DNA of 64,000 nucleotides from Pseudarthrobacter sp. IC2-21 (GTDB lineage Bacteria; Actinomycetota; Actinomycetes; Actinomycetales; Micrococcaceae). The notes beneath the pieces are model-generated. The model searched no databases. It saw nothing but the letters and a program-made list of their open reading frames with translations, and was not told the origin of the DNA. This document shows, piece by piece, positions 20,669 to 29,107 of the stretch. The stretch is taken from positions 1,736,001 to 1,800,000 of the forward strand of contig NZ_CP139145.1 of assembly GCF_034048115.1 (NCBI RefSeq), written 5' to 3'. Position 1 is the first letter of the stretch; each line of letters starts with the position of its first letter. Both the position numbers and the translations under genes were made by a program.

Positions 20669-22642
20669 TTGGGAATCTTGGACACCATCCGGAAACCGCA
20701 GGACCTGAACGAGCTGTCCCAGGGGCAGCTCGAAGAGCTGGCTGATGAAGTCAGGAGTTTCCTCATATCCAATGTTTCCCAGACGGGTGGACACCTGGGC
20801 CCCAACCTCGGTGTGGTGGAACTGACGCTTGCCGTGCACCGCATCTTCGATTCGCCGCGGGACAGCATCGTGTTCGACACGGGCCATCAGTCCTATGTGC
20901 ACAAGCTCCTGACCGGCCGACAGGACTTCAGCACCCTGCGTCAGCAGGGCGGCATGTCCGGTTACCCGTCCCGCGCCGAGTCGGAACACGACATCGTGGA
21001 AAGCTCGCACGCGTCCTCCTCACTCTCCTGGGCGGACGGCATTTCCCGCGCCCGGCAGCTGACCGGTGAAGGTGACCGCTACGTCGTCGCGATTGTTGGC
21101 GACGGTGCGCTGACCGGCGGCATGGCCTGGGAAGCCATCAACAACATCGCCGCGGACAAACGCCGCCGGGTGGTCATTGTGGTCAACGACAACGGCCGCT
21201 CCTACGCGCCCACGGTGGGCGGCTTCGCTGACTACCTGGCCTCACTGCGTCCCACCATCGACTCTTTCCGCGCGGCTCCCGCCTACGAGGGAACCCTGGA
21301 CTGGTGGAAGAAGAAACTCCAGGACGGCGGCCCGGTGGGCCAGTTCACCTATAAGAGCCTGCATGCCATGAAAAAGGGCGTCAAGGACTGGTGGGCGCCC
21401 CAGGGGATGTTCGAGGACCTGGGCATGAAGTACATCGGCCCGGTGGACGGGCACAACCTCCAGGCCATGGAGCACGCGCTGTCCACGGCCCGGAACTATG
21501 CCGGACCCGTGATTGTCCATGCCATGACCGAGAAGGGCCACGGCTACGCGCCGGCCCGCGCCCATGAGGCAGACCAGTTCCATGCGGTGGGAATCATCGA
21601 CCCCGAAACCGGTGAGCCCACGGGGGCTTCCGGCGCTCAGTCCTGGACCTCGGTTTTTGCCGATGAGATCGCCGCCATCGCCGATGAACGGCCGGACATC
21701 GTCGGGATCACCGGCGCCATGCTGATCCCGGTGGGCCTGCATAAGTTCGCAGCCAAGCATCCGGACCGCGTGATTGATGTCGGCATCGCCGAGCAGCACG
21801 CGCTGACATCCGCCGCCGGCATGGCGTTCGGCGGCCTCCACCCGGTGGTGGCTGTCTATGCCACCTTCCTGAACCGTGCCTTCGATCAGCTCCTGATGGA
21901 TGTCGCCCTGCACAAGGCCGGGGTCACCATTGTGCTGGACCGCGCCGGTGTGACCGGCCCGGACGGAGCCAGCCACCACGGCATGTGGGACATGGCCATG
22001 GTCCAGATTGTGCCGGGGCTGCACCTTGCCGCGCCGCGCGATGCGTCGCGGCTCCGCGAGGAGCTCCGGGAAGCCGTGGCCATCGATGACGCGCCCACGG
22101 TGGTGCGTTTCTCCAAGGGCACCGTCGGCGCGGAAGTGGAAGCCATCGAACGCCTCAGCGACGGTGTGGACGTGCTGGCCCGCCGGCCCGCCGGCTCCAC
22201 CGAAAACGACGTCCTGATTGTCAGCGTCGGAGCCATGTCCGAACTCGCGCTGGACGTCTCCAACCGGCTCGGCGCCCAGGGCATCAGCACCACCGTCGTT
22301 GACCCGCGCTGGGTGCTGCCCGTGCGCCGCTCCATCATCGCGCTGGCCTCCCACCACCGGCTGGTCATCTGCATCGAGGACGGCGTCAGGGCCGGCGGTG
22401 TCGGATCACGGATCCGCCAGGAAATGCGTGCCGCCGGGGTGGACACCGCCCTGAACGAGGTGGGACTTCCCGCCGAATTCCTGGACCACGGCACCAGGAG
22501 CCAGGTGCTGGAACGGGTAGGGCTGACCGCACAGCAGATAACGCACGACGTCGTCGCGCAGGTTTTGGGCACGAAAGTTCCGTTTGCGCGTCCCCTCCCG
22601 GGTCAGGAACACCCCACCACCGGCAGCCTCCCGATTCTGTGA
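20669..22642 (+). CDS. dxs: 1-deoxy-D-xylulose-5-phosphate synthase
   Basis: Joins pyruvate and glyceraldehyde 3-phosphate, using thiamine diphosphate, in the first step of the MEP isoprenoid pathway. 657 residues. The thiamine-binding motif [16 protein letters not shown], the early His region ([16 protein letters not shown]), the catalytic Glu in [17 protein letters not shown] and the transketolase C-terminal domain are all present. The start is TTG, supported by AAGGAGG at 20656-20662 and by the family opening [16 protein letters not shown]. The stop overlaps the GTG of the DUF402 gene. Confidence 0.96.
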   Translation: MGILDTIRKPQDLNELSQGQLEELADEVRSFLISNVSQTGGHLGPNLGVVELTLAVHRIFDSPRDSIVFDTGHQSYVHKLLTGRQDFSTLRQQGGMSGYPSRAESEHDIVESSHASSSLSWADGISRARQLTGEGDRYVVAIVGDGALTGGMAWEAINNIAADKRRRVVIVVNDNGRSYAPTVGGFADYLASLRPTIDSFRAAPAYEGTLDWWKKKLQDGGPVGQFTYKSLHAMKKGVKDWWAPQGMFEDLGMKYIGPVDGHNLQAMEHALSTARNYAGPVIVHAMTEKGHGYAPARAHEADQFHAVGIIDPETGEPTGASGAQSWTSVFADEIAAIADERPDIVGITGAMLIPVGLHKFAAKHPDRVIDVGIAEQHALTSAAGMAFGGLHPVVAVYATFLNRAFDQLLMDVALHKAGVTIVLDRAGVTGPDGASHHGMWDMAMVQIVPGLHLAAPRDASRLREELREAVAIDDAPTVVRFSKGTVGAEVEAIERLSDGVDVLARRPAGSTENDVLIVSVGAMSELALDVSNRLGAQGISTTVVDPRWVLPVRRSIIALASHHRLVICIEDGVRAGGVGSRIRQEMRAAGVDTALNEVGLPAEFLDHGTRSQVLERVGLTAQQITHDVVAQVLGTKVPFARPLPGQEHPTTGSLPIL

Positions 22643-23256
22643 GGGACGAAGATGCCCTGAAGTATCCCGGCCCTGCCGGGGAATACGGGCCGGTCACCCA
22701 CAAAAGCACCACCAGGATTCCCGCCGGCCTCCAACCGGGCCAGCTGGTGGTGGCGCGGAACCGGAAATGGAACGGCAAGGCCCACTGGGTGGTTCCGGGA
22801 CGGTACCTGGGGGAGGACCGGCACGGGTGGTGGATCTTCCAGGGAACCAACGAGTTCTGTTCGCGGCCCGGTGCTGCGTTCTACACCCGCTCCGATGCCG
22901 TGCTCCTGGTGCCGCGTTCCGGGGACTGGGTGGCCACCTTCTATGACTCCGCACACCCCAACGGGGTCCGGGTCTATGTTGACCTCGCAGTGGCCCACGA
23001 ATGGACGGAAATCCGGCCGGCCGTCACGGAGTTCCATGTCATCGACATGGACCTGGACATCATCCGGATGGACGGACGCGGTGTGTTCATCGATGACCAG
23101 GACGAATTTGCCGAACACGCAGTCACCATGAACTATCCGGACCGCCTGGTGCAGGACATCCAGGCCGCCGCAGAAGAGCTTTATCAGGCCGTCAAGGCAC
23201 AGCAGGCACCGTTCGACGGCTCAGACGTCGAATGGTTCACGAAGGGACGGTTATGA
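22639..23256 (+). CDS. DUF402 domain protein (FomD-like nucleotide phosphohydrolase family)
   Basis: 205 residues, starting GTG within GTGA at the dxs stop, so translation is coupled to dxs. DUF402 features are visible: [25 protein letters not shown], the Trp-rich strand, [41 protein letters not shown], with the Asp cluster that binds divalent metal in characterised members. Those members hydrolyse nucleoside phosphates or CMP-linked phosphonates; the substrate here is unknown. It overlaps the next gene by ATGA. The Asp-rich strand [13 protein letters not shown] is the strongest evidence of activity. Confidence 0.8.
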   Translation: MRDEDALKYPGPAGEYGPVTHKSTTRIPAGLQPGQLVVARNRKWNGKAHWVVPGRYLGEDRHGWWIFQGTNEFCSRPGAAFYTRSDAVLLVPRSGDWVATFYDSAHPNGVRVYVDLAVAHEWTEIRPAVTEFHVIDMDLDIIRMDGRGVFIDDQDEFAEHAVTMNYPDRLVQDIQAAAEELYQAVKAQQAPFDGSDVEWFTKGRL

Positions 23257-23813
23257 GCGGAATCATCAGGGTCTACAAACGGGACGACGAGGGAGTGCTG
23301 CACTTCCGCGAAGGCTGGTTCGACGAGGACTACAGCCAGTTCGTGATGAATTACGGCGTGGTGGGCCACCACAGCAGAACCGAAGAAACAGACGTTGCGG
23401 ACGCCGCCGCGGTGGAGGGCCTGATGGACGCCTTCGCGGTCCAGTGCGCCGAAGACGGCTACGCCGAAATCCCGGACAAGGAGCAGTTCTGGGTAGTGGC
23501 GCAGTTCGCCCTCAAGACCAAAGACGGCACCGAACGGGACCGCTACCTCGAGGAAAAGGCCAAGGATGCGATCATCAGCCACCTGGCCTGGCGCGGCCTG
23601 GGAACCGTGGAGCGCTCCGAGTTCAGCGACTACAAGCTGAACATCTTCTGCCTCTGCCCGGACGTTAACAAGGCCGTGAACGCCATCAGGATCTGCTGCC
23701 GCGGCGAGGACCTGGACTTCACCAAGCTCAGCATCGGCGCCGCACCTTTTACCGAACCGGCCAACTTCAAGCTCAAGCATTCGGCGAAGCCCGCCAGCAG
23801 CTTCAGCATCTAG
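23253..23813 (+). CDS. Conserved-looking hypothetical protein
   Basis: 186 residues; I do not recognise the family. It begins [24 protein letters not shown] after GAAGGGA, and the ATG overlaps the DUF402 TGA. An N-terminal segment with aromatic residues and MNYGVVGHHSRTEETDV loosely resembles a WGR-like fold, where a basic Trp-Gly-Arg patch binds nucleic acid, but the WGR triplet itself is missing. The rest is mixed alpha/beta with Cys-rich strands (NIFCLCPDVNKAV and IRICCRGEDLD). No signal peptide or membrane span. Coupling to dxs and DUF402 suggests a shared transcript. A longer start at 23232 overlaps DUF402 further and lacks a ribosome-binding site. Confidence 0.7.
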   Translation: MSGIIRVYKRDDEGVLHFREGWFDEDYSQFVMNYGVVGHHSRTEETDVADAAAVEGLMDAFAVQCAEDGYAEIPDKEQFWVVAQFALKTKDGTERDRYLEEKAKDAIISHLAWRGLGTVERSEFSDYKLNIFCLCPDVNKAVNAIRICCRGEDLDFTKLSIGAAPFTEPANFKLKHSAKPASSFSI

Positions 23814-23823
23814 GGGAAAATCC

Positions 23824-24801
23824 ATGACTGAATACCGTCGGCTGGGCAAGTCCGGGCTGTCAGTCTCCGTGGTGGGACTCGGCTGCAACAACCTTGGCCG
23901 CGCCAACACGGTGACCGAGACGCAGGCGGGGACTGACGCCGTCGTGCACGCGGCACTCGACGCCGGCGTGACACTGTTTGACGTCGCCGACAACTACGGC
24001 AAGGAGCCCGGCCTCAGCGAAACCATGCTGGGCAAGGCACTGGCCGGCCGGCGCGGGGATGCGGTGGTGGCCACCAAGTTCGGGATGGACATGCGCGGCG
24101 CCAACGGACCCGACTTTGGCGCCAGGGGCTCGCGCCGCTACATCGTGCGCGCGGCCGAAGCGTCGCTGCGCCGGCTGGGCACCGACTGGATCGACCTCTA
24201 CCAGTTCCACACCCCGGACCCGCTGACGCCCATCGAGGAAACCCTGTCCGCCCTGGACGACCTCGTCAGCAGCGGCAAGGTCCGCTACATCGGGCATTCC
24301 AACCGTGCCGGCTGGCAGATCGCGGAGGCAGAATTTGTAGCCCGCGCCGCCGGGAGCACCCGGTTCATCTCCACCCAGAACCACTACAACCTCCTGGACC
24401 GGCGCGCCGAGCTGGAAGTCACGCCGGCGGCCGAAGCCTACGGCCTGGGCGTCCTGCCGTACTTCCCGCTGGCCAACGGGCTCCTCACCGGTAAGTACTC
24501 GCCGGACACGGCACCCGCAGGGTCCCGGCTCAGCCACACCCGAACCCACATGGTGCACGACGCCGACTGGGACCAGCTGCAGCGCTTCAGCGCCTTCGCC
24601 AAGGAACGCGGCCTCTCCGAGATCCAGGTGGCCTTCTCCTGGCTGGCGGCACAGCCTTCGGTCGGCAGCGTGATCGCCGGGGCCACCAGGCCCGAGCAGA
24701 TCCGCCAGAACGCCGAAGCCGCGGCCTGGGTTCCTACTCCGGCCGAACTGGACGAACTGGACGTGATCTTCCCCAAGGTCCCCAAAGTGGCGCTCTTCTA
24801 A
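23824..24801 (+). CDS. Aldo/keto reductase
   Basis: 325 residues with the AKR (beta/alpha)8 barrel. The catalytic tetrad is visible: Asp and Tyr in FDVADNYGKEPG, Lys in VVATKFGMD and His in LYQFHTPDPL. The C-terminal NADPH-binding loop is IAGATRPEQIRQNAEA. It belongs to the AKR group of YajO/PdxI-like and potassium-channel beta-subunit-like enzymes; the carbonyl substrate is not known. It lies ten bases after the hypothetical gene and 12 before the nucleoside hydrolase, so it is probably in the same transcript. Confidence 0.88.
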   Translation: MTEYRRLGKSGLSVSVVGLGCNNLGRANTVTETQAGTDAVVHAALDAGVTLFDVADNYGKEPGLSETMLGKALAGRRGDAVVATKFGMDMRGANGPDFGARGSRRYIVRAAEASLRRLGTDWIDLYQFHTPDPLTPIEETLSALDDLVSSGKVRYIGHSNRAGWQIAEAEFVARAAGSTRFISTQNHYNLLDRRAELEVTPAAEAYGLGVLPYFPLANGLLTGKYSPDTAPAGSRLSHTRTHMVHDADWDQLQRFSAFAKERGLSEIQVAFSWLAAQPSVGSVIAGATRPEQIRQNAEAAAWVPTPAELDELDVIFPKVPKVALF

Positions 24802-24813
24802 GGGGGAGCGGAC

Positions 24814-25839
24814 ATGACCAGGCTCCTGCTGGACGTTGACACCGGGATAGATGACGCCTTGGCGCTGGCCTACCTGGCTTCCCTGCCCGAGGTCGAGTTT
24901 GTGGCCGTCACAGCGTCCCCGGGGAATGTTGACGCCCACCAGGTGGCCCGAAACACCCTTGCCATGCTGGAGCTGTGCGGGCGCACCGGGGTGGAGGTGG
25001 CCATCGGCGCCGAAGCCCCGCTGGCCGTCCCGTTGGTGACCACGCCGGAAACCCACGGTCCGCAGGGTATTGGCTATGCCGAACTGCCTCCGCCCTCCGG
25101 CACGGTGTCACCCCGGCATGCCGCAGACCTGTGGGTGGAGGCGGCCCGGGCGAACCCGGGCGAGCTGACGGCCCTCATCACGGCGCCGCTGACGAACTTC
25201 GCGCTGGCTATCCGGCGCGAACCCCGGCTGCCCGAACTGCTGGGCAGGGTGGTGATCATGGGTGGCAGCTTCTACCACCAGGGGAACACCACCCCCACCG
25301 CCGAGTGGAACACCCACGTTGATCCGCAGGCGGCCAAGGAAGTCTACGCGGCCTACCGCGGCGTGCCCGTGAACCGGCTGCCCATCGTCTGTTCCCTGGA
25401 TACCACGGAACGGATCGAGCTGAGGCCCGAACACGTGATGCGGCTAGCGGAGGCGGCCGGCTGCGCGGAGCGGGAGCTGGTTCTGCCCAAACAGCCCGAA
25501 GGGCTCAGGAGCACCGCGGACAGCCCGCTCGTACGGCACCTGTCGGACGCCCTGCGCTTCTACTTTGAGTTCCACCGGCTCTACGGGCAGGGCTACGTGG
25601 CGCACGTGCACGACTACTTCGCCGCAGGTGTGGCGGCCGGGACTCTCGACTACGCCACCCGGCTGGCCACCGTGGACGTCGAGGCTGACTCGGCCCTGCT
25701 GATGGGAACAACCGTCGCCGATTATCGGAACCTCTGGAAGCATCCGCCCAACGCCCGGATCGTGGCGGACAACAAACCGGAGCAAGCATTCGGCGAACTG
25801 ATCCGGTCTGTCGGGGCCCTCGCAGCGCGGCTGCGCTGA
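24814..25839 (+). CDS. Nucleoside hydrolase (IunH family)
   Basis: 341 residues. The calcium-binding hallmark DVDTGIDDALAL is at residues 7-18, and the second metal/ribose region reads NTHVDPQAAKEVY near 168. Members cleave the N-glycosidic bond of inosine, uridine or other nucleosides to a free base and ribose. Whether this one is purine- or pyrimidine-preferring cannot be told. It starts 12 bases after the aldo/keto reductase stop and is followed closely by the convergent mycothione reductase gene. Confidence 0.88.
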   Translation: MTRLLLDVDTGIDDALALAYLASLPEVEFVAVTASPGNVDAHQVARNTLAMLELCGRTGVEVAIGAEAPLAVPLVTTPETHGPQGIGYAELPPPSGTVSPRHAADLWVEAARANPGELTALITAPLTNFALAIRREPRLPELLGRVVIMGGSFYHQGNTTPTAEWNTHVDPQAAKEVYAAYRGVPVNRLPIVCSLDTTERIELRPEHVMRLAEAAGCAERELVLPKQPEGLRSTADSPLVRHLSDALRFYFEFHRLYGQGYVAHVHDYFAAGVAAGTLDYATRLATVDVEADSALLMGTTVADYRNLWKHPPNARIVADNKPEQAFGELIRSVGALAARLR

Positions 25840-25864
25840 ACCGTCACTGTGCAGGAACCGGACC

Positions 25865-27289
25865 CTACAGCGCCGCGTTGTCCGGAACGTCCACGTCCAG
25901 AGCCAGCAGCGCGTTTTCCACCACCTCTGTCAGGGCCGGGTGGATCCAGTACGGCCCCCGGGCGAGGGAGGACACCGGCGTGTCCAGCGCGATCGCCTGG
26001 ACCAGCGGCTGGATCAGGGTGGACGCCTCGTGGCCCATGATGTGGGCTCCCAGCAGCCGGCCCGTGGACTTCTCCGCAATCAGTTTGACGATCCCCTCGG
26101 AGTCCTCCATCGCCCAGCCGTACGCGGTGCTCCCGTACTCCTGCACGGCCACCACGATCTCTGAGTCGTCGGCGGCGTCACGCCGGGCCTGCTCCTCCGT
26201 CAGTCCGACGGCGGCCACCTGCGGATTGCTGAACACTGCAGCGGGAACGCCCTTGTAGTCGATGCCCCGCAGCCGGTCCGGGTGTTCGAGGTTGTGGGCC
26301 ACCACGCGCGCTTCCCGATTGGCCACGTGCTTGAGCTGATACCGGTTGGCGATGTCACCGAGGGCGTAGACGCCCTCCAGCGGCTTGCCCTGCGAGAGGA
26401 CCCGCAGCTGTCCGTCCACGGCCAGCGTCCCGTCAGCGTTCACGTCAAAGCCGGCGGCGCCGACGTCCAGCCGGTCCGTGTTCGGCACCCGTCCGGTGGC
26501 CATGAGCACAATGTCCGTTTCGAGGCGCAACTGCTTACCGCCGCCGTCGCCGAACACTGCTGTGACACGGCCGTCCCCGTTGTCCTCCACGCTGTGAAGC
26601 GAAAAATCGAGCTCCAGCTTCCAGCGGCGGCCGGCAGCCTCGGCGAACCGCCGGGAGATTTCCTCGTCATTGCCGCGGAGGAGCCGTTGGGAGCGGTTCA
26701 CCTGGACCACCTCGGACCCGAACCCGTGGAAGATCGCGGCGAACTCGGCGGCGATGAAGCCGCCGCCCACCACCACAACGTGCCGGGGCGGTCCGTCAAT
26801 GCGCATCACCGTGTCTGAGGTATGCACCTGGGGCAGATCCATGCCGGGAATGTCCGGGACCACCGCGCGGGATCCCGCGGCCACCACCACCTGGTCGGCC
26901 GTGATGCCGGTGCCGGAGTCCGTCCGCAGGGAGGCGGGTCCGGTGAAGCGCACGTATTCCTGGTACAGGTCCACGTTGTCCAGTTCGTCGGCCCGGTAGC
27001 GCCGGCCGCCCTCGGAGATGGCGTCAATGCGGCCGAAGATCCGGTCCCGGATGGCATTCCAGTGCACGTTGTCCAGTGTCAGTTCCACGCCAAGACGCGC
27101 GGCTTCGGCGGGGACGGCGGCCAAGGCAGCCGGGTAGACGAACATTTTCGTGGGAATGCACCCGACGTTGATGCAGGTACCGCCGAAGGTGCCGCCGTCG
27201 ATGAGGGCCACCCGCTTGCCGTCCCAGAACGGGGTGATGAGCGAGTTTCCCGATCCGGAACCGATGATGGCGAGATCGTAGTGCGGCAT
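25865..27289 (-). CDS. mtr: Mycothione reductase
   Basis: 474 residues. Reduces mycothiol disulfide with NADPH, maintaining the actinobacterial thiol buffer. It has the FAD motif IIGSGSGNS, the redox pair C39 and C44 in GGTCINVGCIPTK, the NAD(P)-binding VVVGGGFIAAEFA, and the dimer-interface HPALTEVVENALL with the active-site His-Glu. The GSGNS variant, where glutathione and lipoamide relatives usually have GGGPGG, and the short GCIPTKMFVYPA helix fit mycothione reductase over dihydrolipoyl dehydrogenase. I chose the ATG at 27289 (MPHYDLAIIG) because AAAGG lies eight bases upstream. Confidence 0.88.
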   Translation of the reverse strand: MPHYDLAIIGSGSGNSLITPFWDGKRVALIDGGTFGGTCINVGCIPTKMFVYPAALAAVPAEAARLGVELTLDNVHWNAIRDRIFGRIDAISEGGRRYRADELDNVDLYQEYVRFTGPASLRTDSGTGITADQVVVAAGSRAVVPDIPGMDLPQVHTSDTVMRIDGPPRHVVVVGGGFIAAEFAAIFHGFGSEVVQVNRSQRLLRGNDEEISRRFAEAAGRRWKLELDFSLHSVEDNGDGRVTAVFGDGGGKQLRLETDIVLMATGRVPNTDRLDVGAAGFDVNADGTLAVDGQLRVLSQGKPLEGVYALGDIANRYQLKHVANREARVVAHNLEHPDRLRGIDYKGVPAAVFSNPQVAAVGLTEEQARRDAADDSEIVVAVQEYGSTAYGWAMEDSEGIVKLIAEKSTGRLLGAHIMGHEASTLIQPLVQAIALDTPVSSLARGPYWIHPALTEVVENALLALDVDVPDNAAL

Positions 27290-27348
27290 GGTTCGGCCTT
27301 TCAAAACGTCAGGACGGCGATGTCTGGGAGTCTACTATCCATCGCGAG

Positions 27349-27387
27349 CCCGGTTGCTGCCCGGTTGCTTCCCGGTAGAATGATCCC
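27349..27387 (+). promoter_or_regulatory. Promoter of the ECF transporter operon carrying an 11-bp direct repeat
   Basis: Three tandem copies of CCCGGTTGCTG (27349, 27360; the third at 27371 is degenerate) lie just upstream of the ECF genes. TTGCTG (27354-27359) and TAGAAT (27376-27381), 16 bases apart, form a good sigma-70-type promoter, so the start of transcription would be near 27388 with a leader of about 109 bases. The repeat may be a binding site for an activator or repressor. Confidence 0.5.
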
Positions 27388-27496
27388 GGACCCGGGCCGG
27401 CGCAGACGCCCCCGGCTGCCGCCGAGGTGACATAGGCGGCATACCGCCCCGCCCGGGCCTTCCGGGTGGCCGAGCCTTTACGCCAAAAGGAATGCC
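27388..27496 (+). promoter_or_regulatory. Possible structured 5' leader of the ECF operon
   Basis: Predicted untranslated leader with two short hairpins: GGCGG-CATA-CCGCC and CCCGG-GCCTT-CCGGG. It does not fit the core of the TPP, cobalamin, SAM, preQ1 or fluoride riboswitches as I know them. ECF operons are often controlled by riboswitches, so a new element is possible, but the evidence is only length, G+C-rich hairpins and position. Confidence 0.25.
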
Positions 27497-28351
27497 ATGT
27501 CATCGCCCTCCCTCACCCTGCCGCCGCAGACACCGGCCGACGCGCGGAACCGCCGCCTGCTCGAAATCCTCGGAGCCCTGGCCATCGCGGGGACATATGT
27601 TTACCTGGTCCTCAACCAGCCTGCTGACATCACCGGCGGGCCAGGCAGCGCCGCGGCACTGATCGCGCTCTCCGGTTTCCTGGCCGGGGCCGTCCTGCTG
27701 ATCGCCGCCGTGCTGCCCACTTTGCCCGTCTCCACGCTGGTGCTGATTCCGGTTGCCCTGGTGCTGAACATCGTCATGGGCCAGTTCGTGGGCAGCACCT
27801 TGGTGCCCTTCTACCTGGATGCCATCGGCACCGTGCTGATTGCCGTCCTCGCCGGTCCGGCCGCCGGTGCTGCCACCGGCGCGCTCAGCAGCATCGTCTG
27901 GTCCTTCTTCAACCCCACCGTCCTGCCCTTCGCCGCCGGCGCGGCCCTGATCGGCTGCCTCGCCGGCCTGGCCGCGCGCTACGGCCTCTTCCGCCGTTTC
28001 TACCTGGTTCCCGTGGCCGGCTTCCTGACCGGCATCATCGGCGGCGTGGTCTCGGCTCCCGTCGCGGCCTTCGTTTTCGGCGGCACCTCGGGGGTGGCCA
28101 CCGGCGCCATCGTCAGCGCTTTCCGCTCCATGGGGGACAGCCTGCTGGCCGCCATCACCAAGCAGGCCCTGATCTCTGATCCGATGGACAAAGCCATCGT
28201 CTTCACCCTGGTGGCGCTGCTGGTCTATGCGCTGCCGCGCCGCACCCGGCTGCAGTTCCCCTTCGTCCGGCGGCACCGTGTGCTGGCGGGACAGGACGTG
28301 CCGCCGGTATCAGAGCCGCTGCCCGGCAAGGCCGACGGCCAGGATTCCTGA
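27497..28351 (+). CDS. ECF transporter, substrate-binding (S) component
   Basis: 284 residues with about six hydrophobic spans between 25 and 245, short loops and a charged C-terminal tail. The segment VGSTLVPFYLDAIGTVLIAVLAGPAAGAATGALS is typical of S components, where loop residues at the membrane surface hold the ligand. It is the first gene of a complete S-T-ATPase set, so it probably has a dedicated energising module (group I ECF). The substrate is unknown; vitamins or vitamin precursors are usual. Ribosome-binding site AAAAGGAA precedes the ATG. Confidence 0.82.
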   Translation: MSSPSLTLPPQTPADARNRRLLEILGALAIAGTYVYLVLNQPADITGGPGSAAALIALSGFLAGAVLLIAAVLPTLPVSTLVLIPVALVLNIVMGQFVGSTLVPFYLDAIGTVLIAVLAGPAAGAATGALSSIVWSFFNPTVLPFAAGAALIGCLAGLAARYGLFRRFYLVPVAGFLTGIIGGVVSAPVAAFVFGGTSGVATGAIVSAFRSMGDSLLAAITKQALISDPMDKAIVFTLVALLVYALPRRTRLQFPFVRRHRVLAGQDVPPVSEPLPGKADGQDS

Positions 28352-28361
28352 CCCGTCCCTG

Positions 28362-29105
28362 ATGCGCCTCCACCCCCTGACGTCGCTGACCGCTGCCGGC
28401 AGCGCAGCCGTCATCACGACGGCGGCAGCCTGCCTGCCCTTGTCCGTCGCCGTTAGTGCCGCCGCCGTTGTGCTCTCGATCGCGGGCGGGAAGGCCGGCC
28501 GGATGCTGCCCGCGGCGGCCGCCGTCCTGGTCCCGCTCGGATTGTCCCTGCTGGTGCTGCACGGCCTGTTTTTCCCTGAGGGCATCACCATCCTCGCCCA
28601 GTGGGGACCGGCGCGGCTGACCTCCGAGGGGCTGCAGTTCGCCGTGGAGCGCGTGGCGCAGCTTTCCGCCGCCGTGCTTGCCCTGCTGCTGTTCTCGTTC
28701 AGTGTTAGTGTGCCGGACCTGGTGGCGGCCTTGTCGTCGAGTGGTGTCAGGGGGCGGTTCGGCTACGTCCTTGCCTCGACACTCACCCTGTTGCCTGCCA
28801 TCAGCGCGCGGGTGGAGCGGATCCGGCAGGCGCAGGAATCGCGGGGCCTCGTGATCCGCCGGGGCTGGGTTCACCGGGTTATCGCCTTTCGGATGCAGGC
28901 TGTGCCGCTGGTCCTGGCCTTGGTGGAGGAAGCGGCCACGCGGGCCCAGGCGCTGGAAGCACGCGGCTTCAGCGGCGCCGGCCCCCGGTCGGGTTACCGC
29001 GAGGTGCCGGACCCCCCGGCCCAGCGCCTTGTGCGGGTGGTGTTGCTTGTCGCCGCGGTTGCGGCAATCGCCGCCCGGCTGGGCTTCCCGACGGCGGCCG
29101 CGTAG
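28362..29105 (+). CDS. ECF transporter transmembrane (T) component
   Basis: 247 residues. Several hydrophobic spans flank a cytoplasmic arm with two Ala-Arg-Gly/Ala-Arg-like coupling segments, AQESRGLVIRRG (about 163) and TRAQALEARGFSG (about 195), which in EcfT proteins contact the grooves of the two ATPases. It starts 10 bases after the S gene stop and ends two bases before the ATPase start, so the three genes are one operon. I chose ATG 28362 (MRLHPLTSLTAAG); the longer frame runs back through the S gene. Confidence 0.8.
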   Translation: MRLHPLTSLTAAGSAAVITTAAACLPLSVAVSAAAVVLSIAGGKAGRMLPAAAAVLVPLGLSLLVLHGLFFPEGITILAQWGPARLTSEGLQFAVERVAQLSAAVLALLLFSFSVSVPDLVAALSSSGVRGRFGYVLASTLTLLPAISARVERIRQAQESRGLVIRRGWVHRVIAFRMQAVPLVLALVEEAATRAQALEARGFSGAGPRSGYREVPDPPAQRLVRVVLLVAAVAAIAARLGFPTAAA

Positions 29106-29107
29106 GG

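Noticed and set aside
27388..27496. A known vitamin riboswitch before the ECF genes
   Set aside because: I compared it with TPP, cobalamin, SAM, fluoride and preQ1 cores and found no match, so it is listed only as a possible structured leader.
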